Assembly: GCF_004364435.1 (NCBI RefSeq) | Contig: NZ_SOCT01000004.1 | Location: forward strand, 248,001 to 312,000 | Direction: 5' to 3' | DNA from: Pseudomonas sp. LP_7_YM | Lineage (GTDB): Bacteria > Pseudomonadota > Gammaproteobacteria > Pseudomonadales > Pseudomonadaceae | Length of the DNA: 64,000 nt | Shown here: piece after piece, positions 28,441 to 39,780 of the stretch | Layout: each line of letters opens with the position of its first letter | Numbering within the stretch: position 1 is the first letter of the stretch | Notes under the pieces: model-generated | The model's input: only the letters and a program-made list of their open reading frames with translations | The model's database searches: none | Told to the model about the DNA's origin: nothing | Position numbers and translations under genes: made by a program

Positions 28441-29964
28441 GTGAACCGGCCCACGCCAGTAAAAACCGATAATTTCTTCTTGCTGATCTTCCGGGCACTG
28501 CGTCATCGACGTGTTCCGATTGCTTTGCGCATCGCCAGCCACAACGTGATCCTCGTCGCGCTGGCGCTGGTGATTTATGCCTGCGTGATGGGTTTGCAGT
28601 TCAAGCAAGCCATGCACGAGCAGGCGGACGCATTGGGGCAGGCCCTGACCACGCAAACCGCTACCTCCGCCACAGAGCTGCTGGTGTCGAACGACATCCT
28701 CAGTCTCAACGTGCTGCTGGGCAATCTGGTGAAAAACCCGCTGGTGGCCCATGCGGCGATCTACAGCGTGGACAATCGCATTCTTGCCGAAGCAGGCCAG
28801 CGGCCGAAAAACGGGCTATTGGGCGAAGCTGAAGGCTTGTATGAAATCAAAGTGACCTTTCAGGATGTGGTCGCTGGCACATTGCGTATCAGCCTGGACA
28901 TGTCACAGTTTCAGCAACCGTTGACCATCAGCCTGCAAAGCATGGGCATTCTGGCCGGCATCCTGTTGGCACTGGCGCTGGCATTGAGCCTGCGCCTGGG
29001 GCGGCACATCTCCACGCCGATGCTGCAACTGCGCATGTGGCTGCGTTACATCGACCCCTATACCCCGGCCACTGACCGCCAGGATGAAATCGGTGACCTG
29101 GCGCGTCAGTTGAAGGCCTCCTATGCGCCACCGGAGCCGCAACCTGTGCCCGAACCGGAGCACGTCGAGGACGACGAAGACACCTCGCCCGAGTTCGATG
29201 CCAGCGAATTGAATGATCCCGAGTTCGATGAAGCGCCGAAACCGCGTGCCACGGCGATCCCGGCCCGTCGCATTGTCGCCGAAGAGGATGAAGACGACGA
29301 AGAAGATCCATTCGCCGATCTTCGTGACCACTCACCGGCAGCGCAGCAGCCTGCACCACGCCCCGTGCTGCCGGTTGCGCCTTCGCAACCGCAATACAGC
29401 GCTGTGCTGGCCGTCCAGTTGGGCTCTCAGGAACAACTGCGTCGCTTGCCCCGTACCCGTCTTACCGAGTTACTGGAGCGCTACCGCGACTGCATCGATC
29501 AGGCCGCGTCGCTCTACGACAGCGAATTGCATACCTTGAACGATGGCAGCTCGCTGATGGTATTCAGCACACAGGACAGTGGCGACGATTACCTGACCAA
29601 TGCAATCTGTTGCGGCGAACTGCTGCGCGCGCTCAGCCATGCACTGCAGATCGAAGTCGCTGACAGCGGCATCACTCTGCAACTGCAGCTGGGCTTGACA
29701 CTGGGCGAAGGGCTGCATGGCATGAACCAGATCGATTTGCTGCTGACTGAAACCGCTCAGGATGCGCTGGCCCTGTCGCAACACAGCCGCAATCTGCTGT
29801 TGGTAGAGCGCAAGATCGGCGAAGACCACACCATTCGCCAACGGGCCCGTATTCGTCCGATCGCCAGCCCTGAAGGTGCCAGTTGCGTGGAGCGCTTGAT
29901 GGAACCGTACCCGTCGATGCTGGAGCGTCAGCTGGCGCGGATGCACGAGGCGCGTAAAGTCTGA
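28441..29964 (+). CDS. AhpA/YtjB-like membrane protein with degenerate cyclase-like domain
   Basis: A 507-aa inner-membrane protein from a GTG at 28441 (VNRPTPVKTDN). The order is a helix (about 28-48), a periplasmic sensor of about 100 residues (QADALGQALTTQTATSATEL to SLDMSQF), a second helix (about 155-180, GILLALALALSLRLGRHIS), a HAMP-like segment, and an acidic linker (ProGlu, then DDEDTSPEFD and EEDEDDEEDPFADL). The C-terminal domain (about 320-470) reads AVLAVQLGSQEQL, then LLERYRDCI, TLNDGSSLMVF and LQLGLTLGEG. That pattern fits a class III nucleotide cyclase fold with the second metal Asp kept (NDG) but the first replaced, so it is probably non-catalytic. A possible role is as a binding sensor; this is inference. 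Confidence 0.75.
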   Translation: MNRPTPVKTDNFFLLIFRALRHRRVPIALRIASHNVILVALALVIYACVMGLQFKQAMHEQADALGQALTTQTATSATELLVSNDILSLNVLLGNLVKNPLVAHAAIYSVDNRILAEAGQRPKNGLLGEAEGLYEIKVTFQDVVAGTLRISLDMSQFQQPLTISLQSMGILAGILLALALALSLRLGRHISTPMLQLRMWLRYIDPYTPATDRQDEIGDLARQLKASYAPPEPQPVPEPEHVEDDEDTSPEFDASELNDPEFDEAPKPRATAIPARRIVAEEDEDDEEDPFADLRDHSPAAQQPAPRPVLPVAPSQPQYSAVLAVQLGSQEQLRRLPRTRLTELLERYRDCIDQAASLYDSELHTLNDGSSLMVFSTQDSGDDYLTNAICCGELLRALSHALQIEVADSGITLQLQLGLTLGEGLHGMNQIDLLLTETAQDALALSQHSRNLLLVERKIGEDHTIRQRARIRPIASPEGASCVERLMEPYPSMLERQLARMHEARKV

Positions 29965-30010
29965 CAGGATCTACACAAACGGTATGAGCGCCTGCCAAAT
30001 CGGCACCCAC

Positions 30011-30040
30011 AAAAAAGCCCGCGCGATGCGGGCTTTTTTT
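30011..30040. terminator. Bidirectional terminator between convergent genes
   Basis: AAAAAAGCCCGC and GCGGGCTTTTTT flank the loop GCGAT. It is a textbook intrinsic terminator in both directions, placed 47 bases after the membrane-protein stop and 11 bases from the PqiC-like stop. Confidence 0.93.
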
Positions 30041-30050
30041 GGCGTCCGAC

Positions 30051-30761
30051 CTAGAAGCGGAACACTTCCAGATCAGTACGAATCGGTGAGGCCATCGGAA
30101 TCTTCGGCTTGTCCTGGTCAGTACGCGTCTTGGCCGGCTGAGCAGCCTTTTTCGGCTGCTCAGCGACCAGGGGCTGGTTGGCTACAGGCTTGACCGCAGC
30201 ACTCAGTTGCTCGGCCAGGCGTTGCAACAGTATGCCCTGCGCCTTGACTTGAGCCGCCGAGGTGCCGGCATGAGGCTGCTCCAGATGTACCAGCTTGCTG
30301 TCACGCACGGTGCCACGACGATCCAGCAGACGCCATTGCGCATCGAGTACCGCTGGCTGGTTCGCCCCCGAATCCAGACGCGTGATCGACAATACTACCT
30401 GTACGTCCGGGTTGAAGTTGGCAGCGGCAGGCGCCATGACCACACGCTGACTGTCCAGCTTCCACGCCAACTGACGTAACAGCAGTTGATCGATGTCAGA
30501 AGACAGGCTGCCCGCCCAGCGACCATCGGTCGAGGCAGTCAGGCTGCCATCTGGCTGACGCTGCAGAAATGTTTCCCGTTGCAAATAGTCGGCAATGGAA
30601 ACCGGACCCAGCAAAACAGCAACTCCGGCGCTTTGTTTCGGTTGCCCCGGCTCCCCACTGTCAAGCTGATAGAGCGATTGGGGCTGATGAACGCTGCACC
30701 CGGCCAAACCCAGAACGCCGGTCAACAACAGAACAAAAGGAACGCGTAGAAAAGTCATCAT
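30051..30761 (-). CDS. PqiC/ABC-auxiliary-type outer-membrane lipoprotein
   Basis: A 236-aa predicted lipoprotein. The signal peptide is MMTFLRVPFVLLLTGVLGLAGC with lipobox LAGC and the acylated Cys at about 22. The mature part (YQLDSGEPGQ, VLLGPVSIADYLQRETFLQR, LDSQRVVMAP) matches the PqiC/YmbA (ABC-type auxiliary) family, which supports lipid-transport systems such as PqiABC. The tail is Lys/Pro/Ala-rich. No pqiAB genes are adjacent, so the partner is unknown. The ATG at 30761 has GGACGGA directly upstream; an ATG at 30758 is equally plausible. parC is 176 bases upstream on the same strand. Confidence 0.8.
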   Translation of the reverse strand: MMTFLRVPFVLLLTGVLGLAGCSVHQPQSLYQLDSGEPGQPKQSAGVAVLLGPVSIADYLQRETFLQRQPDGSLTASTDGRWAGSLSSDIDQLLLRQLAWKLDSQRVVMAPAAANFNPDVQVVLSITRLDSGANQPAVLDAQWRLLDRRGTVRDSKLVHLEQPHAGTSAAQVKAQGILLQRLAEQLSAAVKPVANQPLVAEQPKKAAQPAKTRTDQDKPKIPMASPIRTDLEVFRF

Positions 30762-30937
30762 TCCGTCCAAGTGGCCAGCATACGGCGGCCACGATGTAAA
30801 AGACTCAAGAAAACATGAAGGCACTCAGCCATGCCTGCCCTTCAAGACGTCATATCATCCGTGAATATTAGCAATGACTCCAGCGATTCTGCGTCGATCT
30901 TCGTGACAAAACGGAGATCGAGCGCATGATTAACCGC

Positions 30938-33724
<2,787 letters not shown>

Positions 33725-33743
<19 letters not shown>

Positions 33744-34723
33744 CCACCCTCGGGCGCCGCAAAGCGCCAGACGATGGGGCGTTTTTCACCGTCAGCGCGC
33801 GCACCGAAGTTGTTGTCGATGCCGACCCATGCCCCCGTGTCATCCACGACCAGCGCTTCGGTCAGGCCGTATTTCTGATCGTAGAGCCGGTTCGGCAGCA
33901 ACGCCTCTTTGGCGAACGACCAGCAGGCCTCTAGCTGCCCGGTTTCCAGCGTGCGACGGCAGATGCGATACGCCGCCCGCTCAAGGGTGTACAACTTGCC
34001 CTTGTACAACGAGACGTCGGAAAAATCCTTGGCGACGGATTTGCCACCCAGTTGCGGCGGCAGAATGTCATTGCCGGACTCGGCCCGCAAAATACAACTC
34101 GCGCCACAGGTCCAGCCGTCCTTGTTCAACTTTGCGGTCAGCAGGCCGCGTTTCTCGCGCTCGGCCGCCAGCCATAGCTGATCGCCCGCAGGGCTGATGG
34201 CAATGCCTTCGAAAATCGCATTGAAGTGTTGCAGCATGCCCGCCGACTGCCCTTGCTGAACCAGTTGCTTGGGCAGTGGCAACCAGCTCGGCGCGCCGTC
34301 GACCGGCACTTTCAATACCGTAGCGAAGCCTTCGCTGACCAGGTAACGGTTACCGGCGGCATCACAGGTGACGCCCTCGAAATCCAGATCGCCACCACGA
34401 ATCAGCGACGCAGCCTGGGCCATGCCACGCAATGTCGATGACAGCCCACTGTCGGGAATCGGTGGTATTTCGAGTTTCAGCGCACGGGCTTTCCATACCG
34501 TCGCCGAGGTATCGAGGCTGTACAGCAGCGTGTCATCGCGATCGGAAACCGTCCACAGCACACCGTTGCACGAAGCCAGACCGGACAGATTGCCGCCGAC
34601 CATGTCGTCGACCGCATGCTCGGACAGCAACTTGAGTTCGGGCAGGGGCTTTTGTGCAAGCGGCTGCGCGGCGAATGCAGGCGTGGCGATCAGCAAAAAG
34701 GCCGCCAGCCAGCCTCGGATCAA
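33725..34723 (-). CDS. Secreted esterase-like/phytase-like beta-propeller protein
   Basis: A 332-aa exported protein. The signal peptide is MIRGWLAAFLLIATPAFA with cleavage likely after AFA. The body (HAVDDMVGGNLSGLASCNGVLWTVSDRDDTLLYSLD, shown here only for its opening motifs SGLA and SDRDD) matches the esterase-like activity of phytase family, which is a six-bladed-propeller fold; substrates are unknown. The start is a TTG that overlaps the parE stop as TTGA, giving direct translational coupling with parE. The 3' end overlaps the retropepsin gene by 19 bases. Confidence 0.82.
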
Positions 34724-36624
34724 ACCAGCACCTCGGCAAGGTTGCCCTTGGATTCAAGCCACGTCTTGCGGTCGCCTGCGCGTTTCTTGGCCAGCAGCAT
34801 GTCCATGATCTCCGATGTGGCTTCGAAATCGTCCAGGGTCAGTTGCACCAGACGCCGAGTGTTCGGGTCCATGGTGGTTTCACGCAACTGCGGCGGGTTC
34901 ATTTCACCCAGTCCCTTGAAGCGGGTGACCTGCGGCTTGCCGCGTTTCTTCTCGGCCACCAGACGGTCGAGAATGCCATCGCGCTCGGCTTCGTCCAGGG
35001 CATAGTAGATGTCTTTGCCCAGATCGATTCGGTACAGCGGCGGCATCGCGACGTAAACGTGACCGGCGTCCACCAGCGGGCGGAAATGCTGGACGAACAA
35101 GGCACAGAGCAATGTGGCAATGTGCAGCCCGTCAGAGTCGGCGTCGGCAAGGATGCAGATCTTGCCGTAGCGCAGCTGGCTCATGTCCGCCGCGCCGGGG
35201 TCGACACCGATGGCGACCGCGATATTGTGGACTTCCTGGCTGGCAAGCACTTCGCCGCCATCGACTTCCCAAGTGTTCAGGATCTTGCCGCGCAATGGCA
35301 GGATGGCCTGGAACTCCTTGTCGCGCGCCTGTTTCGCCGAGCCACCCGCTGAATCGCCCTCGACCAGAAAAAGCTCGGAGCGCATCGGATCCTGCCCGGC
35401 GCAGTCAGCCAGTTTGCCCGGCAGCGCAGGGCCCTGAGTGATGCGCTTGCGCTCGACCTTCTTGCTGGCTTTGAGGCGGCGACCGGCGTTGCTGATCGCC
35501 AGTTCGGCCAGTTGCATCCCCATTTCCGGGTGCGCATTGAGCCACAGGCTGAAAGCGTCCTTGACCACACCGGAAACGAACGCCGCTGCCTCGCGGGAGG
35601 ACAGACGCTCTTTGGTCTGGCCGGAGAACTGCGGCTCCTGCATCTTCATCGAAAGAACGAAGGCAATACGCTCCCAGACATCTTCCGGCGCCAGCTTCAC
35701 GCCGCGTGGCAGCAGGTTGCGGAACTCACAGAATTCGCGCATTGCGTCGAGCAGGCCCTGACGCAGACCGTTGACGTGCGTGCCGCCCTGGGCGGTCGGT
35801 ATCAGGTTGACGTAGCTTTCCTGAACGCTGTCGCCGCCCTCGGGCAACCACAACAGCGCCCAATCCACTGCTTCCTTGTTACCGGCAAAGACGCCGCAGA
35901 AGGGCTCCTCCGGCAGACGCAGAAAATCATTAACAGAATCCTGCAGATAAGAGCGCAGGCCGTCTTCGTAATGCCACTCGACCTTCTCGCCGCTGCTCTT
36001 GTCTTCGAAGCTGACCAACAGCCCCGGACACAGAACGGCCTTGGCCTTGAGCACGTGCTTGAGGCGGCTGACCGAGAATTTGGGGCTGTCGAAGTACTTG
36101 GGGTCCGGCGCGAAATACACACTGGTGCCGGTATTGCGCTTGCCCACGGTGCCGACAACCGACAGTTCGGTGGCTTTGAAGCCATCTGCGAAGGTCATCT
36201 CGTGCTCGGAGCCATCGCGCTTGACCCGCACCCGCACCTGGGTGGAGAGCGCGTTGACCACGGAAATTCCCACACCGTGCAGACCGCCGGAGAACTGGTA
36301 GTTCTTGTTGGAAAACTTGCCGCCCGCGTGCAGCTTGGTAAGGATCAGCTCGACGCCCGACACGCCTTCTTCCGGGTGAATGTCCACCGGCATGCCACGG
36401 CCGTCGTCGGCCACTTCCAGCGAATTGTCGGCGTGAAGAATGACCTGCACCGACCTTGCGTGCCCCGCCAGGGCTTCATCGACGCTGTTGTCGATGACTT
36501 CCTGGGCGAGGTGGTTTGGCCGTGAGGTATCGGTGTACATGCCCGGTCGCTTGCGGACCGGGTCGAGGCCCGAGAGGACTTCGATGGCGTCTGCGTTATA
36601 GGAGCTAGCGCTGGGATTGGCCAT
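34720..36624 (-). CDS. parE: DNA topoisomerase IV subunit B
   Basis: ParE is the ATPase subunit of topoisomerase IV. The 634-aa product has the GHKL ATP site (VIDNSVDEALAGHA, DDGRGMPVD, SGGLHGVGISVVNAL), the transducer domain, and the TOPRIM domain with EGDSAGGSAKQARD and ADADSDGLHIATLL. The ATG at 36624 begins MANPSASSYNADAIEVLSGL, the standard N-terminus. In this genome the order is parE, an esterase-like gene, a retropepsin-like gene, then parC, all overlapping or nearly so. Confidence 0.97.
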   Translation of the reverse strand: MANPSASSYNADAIEVLSGLDPVRKRPGMYTDTSRPNHLAQEVIDNSVDEALAGHARSVQVILHADNSLEVADDGRGMPVDIHPEEGVSGVELILTKLHAGGKFSNKNYQFSGGLHGVGISVVNALSTQVRVRVKRDGSEHEMTFADGFKATELSVVGTVGKRNTGTSVYFAPDPKYFDSPKFSVSRLKHVLKAKAVLCPGLLVSFEDKSSGEKVEWHYEDGLRSYLQDSVNDFLRLPEEPFCGVFAGNKEAVDWALLWLPEGGDSVQESYVNLIPTAQGGTHVNGLRQGLLDAMREFCEFRNLLPRGVKLAPEDVWERIAFVLSMKMQEPQFSGQTKERLSSREAAAFVSGVVKDAFSLWLNAHPEMGMQLAELAISNAGRRLKASKKVERKRITQGPALPGKLADCAGQDPMRSELFLVEGDSAGGSAKQARDKEFQAILPLRGKILNTWEVDGGEVLASQEVHNIAVAIGVDPGAADMSQLRYGKICILADADSDGLHIATLLCALFVQHFRPLVDAGHVYVAMPPLYRIDLGKDIYYALDEAERDGILDRLVAEKKRGKPQVTRFKGLGEMNPPQLRETTMDPNTRRLVQLTLDDFEATSEIMDMLLAKKRAGDRKTWLESKGNLAEVLV

Positions 36625-36713
36625 AGGGTCTCGTCATCAAGTCGTTCATGAAAGTTCGGAGTGACACTGTTCTACCTGTTTGTTCAGCAAAAACATCGAT
36701 TCAAGCGCCGGGA

Positions 36714-37334
36714 TCAAAGCGCCGAAAGGTCGATCGCCTGCAAAAGCTCGGGGGCGAATCCGGCAAAACTCAACAGGGTCGGCATTTTTTCCACAAACCC
36801 CTGGAAGCTGTGATCGCCGCCCGCTTCAATGCGCAGCGCACAGGCCCGATAAAATGCCTGGGCGCGCCGATAATCCAGCGTTTCGTCACCCGTTTGCAGC
36901 CATACCTGAATGCGCTGCGGATCCTGAGGGGCAGGCACTTCAAGCTCTGCCAGCGCATCCACATGGTCGTGCGTCAGCTCCCAGCTTTCGCCGGTGTAAA
37001 GGTTGCGTTGGGTGCCCAGAAAACCGTCGAACAGCTGGTGCGGGTTCACTGCCGGATTGATCAGCACAGCCTTGAGGCCATGACGCTCGGCCAGGTGAGT
37101 CGCATAGTAGCCGCCGAGTGAGCTGCCGACCAGTAATGGGCGCCCGCCCAGTTCTTCAATGGCGGTCTCAAGCTGGACCAGCGCCTGACGCGGATGATGG
37201 TGCAAATCCGGCACGCGCAATTGCTCGCCAAGCCCAAGCCGCGTCATCAACCCGGTCAGTTGTGTAGCCTTTTTCGACACCGCTGAGCTATTCAGCCCGT
37301 GTATATAAAGAAGAGTCGAGTGATCGTGGTTCAC
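36714..37334 (-). CDS. YqiA/YcfP-type alpha/beta hydrolase
   Basis: A 206-aa cytoplasmic esterase. The start is GTG at 37334 with GGAGG 8 bases upstream; the longer frame to 37418 has no such site. Residues LLYIHGLNSS form the oxyanion region, VGSSLGGYYAT carries the nucleophile Ser, TGDETLDY the acid and GGDHSFQGF the His. The family (YqiA/YcfP) has short-chain ester and possibly thioester activity, with no fixed physiological substrate. It lies 89 bases upstream of parE on the same strand and 120 bases downstream of cpdA, as in other gammaproteobacteria where yqiA lies between cpdA and parE. Confidence 0.9.
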   Translation of the reverse strand: MNHDHSTLLYIHGLNSSAVSKKATQLTGLMTRLGLGEQLRVPDLHHHPRQALVQLETAIEELGGRPLLVGSSLGGYYATHLAERHGLKAVLINPAVNPHQLFDGFLGTQRNLYTGESWELTHDHVDALAELEVPAPQDPQRIQVWLQTGDETLDYRRAQAFYRACALRIEAGGDHSFQGFVEKMPTLLSFAGFAPELLQAIDLSAL

Positions 37335-37454
37335 AACGTGCCTCCAGAAGCTGCGAGTCGTTTTGTCCCACAGCGGCAAAACCACGCAGTTTACAGGGAC
37401 AAGCGCGGAAAGACTCATTAGTCGACGGTTTACCGCGAATTCAGGACGTTTCCT

Positions 37455-38264
37455 TCAATAACCAGCGCCGCTGAGATCGACCTCGAACAGGTCCGGGGCC
37501 ACGCGCGAGACGCCAGTTTCGATCTGTCCATCGTCTCGCAGGCGCAACCAACGATAGCCCGGCGCCAGTGAGTCAACAGCAAAATCCACGCTGTCGGGCG
37601 CGAACTGGATGCAGGTTGAGGGCGAAGCCATCAGACGCAGTCCGTTGTGAGGCTGGTCGAACGCCTGATGCACATGACCCCATAGCAGCCCTCGCGCCTG
37701 TGGGAAACGCTCCAGCAACGAAAACAGGGCATCAGGATTGCGCAGGCCGATGGGCTCCATCCACGCCGCGCCCATCGGCACCGGGTGATGATGAAGACAA
37801 ACCAGATGGTGGCGCTCCGGTGCCTCGCTCAACGCCTGAGCGAGCAATTGCAACTGCTTGTCTTCCAGATAACCAGGGACCGATCCCGGCACTGCCGAGT
37901 CGAGCAGCGTGATGCGCCAGTTGCCGATATCCACGACGGGGTCAAGAAAATCGCTGTGCTGGGCGGCGATGGACATCTCCCGCAACTCATCGTGATTGCC
38001 CGGTAGCCAGCGCTTGCGTGCATGAAGCCGATCGCTCGCCTCGCGAAACGCCTGATAGGACTCGACCGTACCGTCTTGAGACAGATCGCCAGTGGCGAGC
38101 ACCAGATCGATCGGCCCTTGTTCGAACAGCACCAGATCGACCACAGCGCGAAGGCTGTCACGGGTTTTCATCCCCAGCAGCGTGCCGTCCGCTTCGGCAA
38201 ACAGATGACTGTCGGACAGTTGAACCACCAACACGGAGGACGGGGTTGAGGATGCACTCGGCAA
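37455..38264 (-). CDS. cpdA: 3',5'-cyclic-AMP phosphodiesterase CpdA
   Basis: CpdA hydrolyses cAMP and so lowers Vfr/CRP-dependent gene expression. The 269-aa product is a calcineurin-like metallophosphoesterase with the full motif set: LSDSHL, ATGDLSQDG, LPGNHDE, CLHHHPVPMG and GHVHQ. The start is TTG at 38264, with AAGGAG 8 bases upstream and a conserved-length N-terminus. nudF and the DUF1249 gene are upstream on the same strand, but a 237-base gap holding a REP-like fragment separates them from cpdA. Confidence 0.95.
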   Translation of the reverse strand: MPSASSTPSSVLVVQLSDSHLFAEADGTLLGMKTRDSLRAVVDLVLFEQGPIDLVLATGDLSQDGTVESYQAFREASDRLHARKRWLPGNHDELREMSIAAQHSDFLDPVVDIGNWRITLLDSAVPGSVPGYLEDKQLQLLAQALSEAPERHHLVCLHHHPVPMGAAWMEPIGLRNPDALFSLLERFPQARGLLWGHVHQAFDQPHNGLRLMASPSTCIQFAPDSVDFAVDSLAPGYRWLRLRDDGQIETGVSRVAPDLFEVDLSGAGY

Positions 38265-38350
38265 TGGGCAGCTCCTTGAGCAGATATGGCCGGATTATGG
38301 TGTCAGATCGTCGCAACGGCAAACCGGAAAGAGGGTGACGGTTCTCATTT

Positions 38351-38500
38351 ATGCGAGAGGCTGCCCGTGGCGCACCTGTAGGAGACGTCGCAGGCTACGA
38401 CGGCAGCGAACGTGCAGTATCAATCACCCTTGATGTCACCGACACGGCGTCTTTCGCCGGCACGCCGATTTCCAACGTCATCAAGGTGGCGAAGAAGTGA
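38351..38500 (+). pseudogene. Possible 3' remnant of an unknown gene
   Basis: An ATG-to-TGA frame of 49 codons in the cpdA upstream gap. The last about 26 codons (ITLDVTDTASFAGTPISN and on to VIKVAKK) look protein-like, with a regular alternation and a Lys-rich end, while the first half runs through a REP-like sequence (CTGTAGGAG near 38386). No Shine-Dalgarno is visible. I read it as the tail of a lost gene rather than an intact small protein; the family is not recognised. Confidence 0.3.
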
Positions 38501-38501
38501 G

Positions 38502-38954
38502 TCAGCGCACAACCTCGTACTCATGGCCGCACGCCAGACAGTGGCTGAGCCACTCGCCAAGGAAGAGATTCAACTGGGCCTTTTCATCAGGCTGGTGCAT
38601 GTCGGCGTTGGGATACGGGTAGATGCCCTGAAAGCGCCGCGCATGCTCGGCGCCGATGACTTCGGCCATGCGCGCGTCGTGATAGACCTGCACTTCCAGC
38701 ACCGGCACCGGCAGCCAGGGCAGGCTGTGTTCCTGGCGGACTTGCAGGGTGGTGGTATACGGGCAGTCAAGCATTACCTCGACCGCCAGCACACCGAGCA
38801 TCTGATCGCCCTGAGTGACGGCCACCCGCCGCGAGCGTTGTTTGTTGCGCATGTCCGGTAACAGACGCATCAAGCGCGCGTAGTTCGCCTCACAGGCTGC
38901 TTGCAGCCCGGCGAGGTCGACACGGTAGCGCTCGCGCAGTAGATTCACGACCAT
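38502..38954 (-). CDS. DUF1249 family protein (YqiB-like)
   Basis: A 150-aa cytoplasmic protein from the ATG at 38954 (MVVNLLRERYRVDLAGL), with AGGGGG just upstream; the frame could extend to 38990 but lacks a good site there. Features include CEANYARLMRLLP, VLEVQVYHDARMAEVI and a C-terminal LGEWLSHCLACGHE with a CxxC-like pair. No function is known for the family. It overlaps nudF by 10 bases, an association conserved from E. coli (nudF-yqiB-cpdA-yqiA-parE), which suggests it is co-expressed with nudF. Confidence 0.9.
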   Translation of the reverse strand: MVVNLLRERYRVDLAGLQAACEANYARLMRLLPDMRNKQRSRRVAVTQGDQMLGVLAVEVMLDCPYTTTLQVRQEHSLPWLPVPVLEVQVYHDARMAEVIGAEHARRFQGIYPYPNADMHQPDEKAQLNLFLGEWLSHCLACGHEYEVVR

Positions 38955-39562
38955 AGCCCCCTGATTTCGGCGCGATTGAGCGCCAGCCACTGTATTGCGA
39001 TGATAGTTGCCGCATTGACGATGCGACCGTCTTTTACCGCCTGCATCGCGTCATCGAACGACCAGACCGATACGCGGATGTCTTCGGCCTCTTCCTCCAG
39101 CCCATGCACCCCACCGGCCCCCTCGCTCTTGCATTTACCCAAGTACAGGTGCACGAATTCGTTACTGCCACCGGGCGACGGAAAGTACTTGGTGATCGGC
39201 CACAGCGCACTGAAGACAAGCCCAGCTTCCTCCTCTCCTTCGCGGTGAGCAACCTGCTCGGGCTCCTCTTTTTTGTCGATCAGGCCCGCGACCATTTCGA
39301 TCAGCCAGGGGTTGGGATGCTTGCCGATCACGCCGACCCGAAACTGCTCGAGCAGCACCACTTCGTCACGCACGGCGTCATACGGCAGCACGCACACGGC
39401 GTCATGGCGCACGAACAGTTCACGCTTGATTTCCGGGCTCATGCCGCCGTCGAACAGCTCGTGACGCAGGTGCAGACGGTCCAGTTGGTAGAAACCCTTG
39501 AAGCAGTTTTCACGGTGGGTGATTTCGTGCTTGGTGGGTGTGGATCTAGCGTTATCGGTCAT
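38945..39562 (-). CDS. nudF: ADP-ribose pyrophosphatase NudF
   Basis: NudF hydrolyses ADP-ribose to AMP and ribose-5-phosphate. The 205-aa product carries a complete Nudix box, GLIDKKEEPEQVAHREGEEEAGL, of which the catalytic part is REGEEEAG. Upstream the family N-terminus HRENCFKGFYQLDRL is present. The ATG at 39562 (MTDNARS) with GTGAGAA upstream is favoured over the longer frame to 39583. It overlaps the DUF1249 gene by 10 bases. Confidence 0.95.
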   Translation of the reverse strand: MTDNARSTPTKHEITHRENCFKGFYQLDRLHLRHELFDGGMSPEIKRELFVRHDAVCVLPYDAVRDEVVLLEQFRVGVIGKHPNPWLIEMVAGLIDKKEEPEQVAHREGEEEAGLVFSALWPITKYFPSPGGSNEFVHLYLGKCKSEGAGGVHGLEEEAEDIRVSVWSFDDAMQAVKDGRIVNAATIIAIQWLALNRAEIRGLWS

Positions 39563-39780
39563 AAATTTCTCACTGCAAAGCACTCGTGACTTCGCGCCAT
39601 CCTAACGTGCTGTCGCGCCGGATGCAGCCCCCTGAAACAGGCAAATTCGGCACTCAGGGTAGACGACAGCAGGGCAAAGGCACTCTAATCCGCCCAATGG
39701 CGAACTGATTGCGCCAGATACAGTCGAAGCCTGTTGCCGTTACCCCTGTGATGGCCCATATGCTAACGCCAAGGATCAAC

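Noticed and set aside
35512..36525. A 337-codon plus-strand open frame
   Set aside because: It is antisense to parE; composition is Gln/His-rich as expected from a shadow frame.
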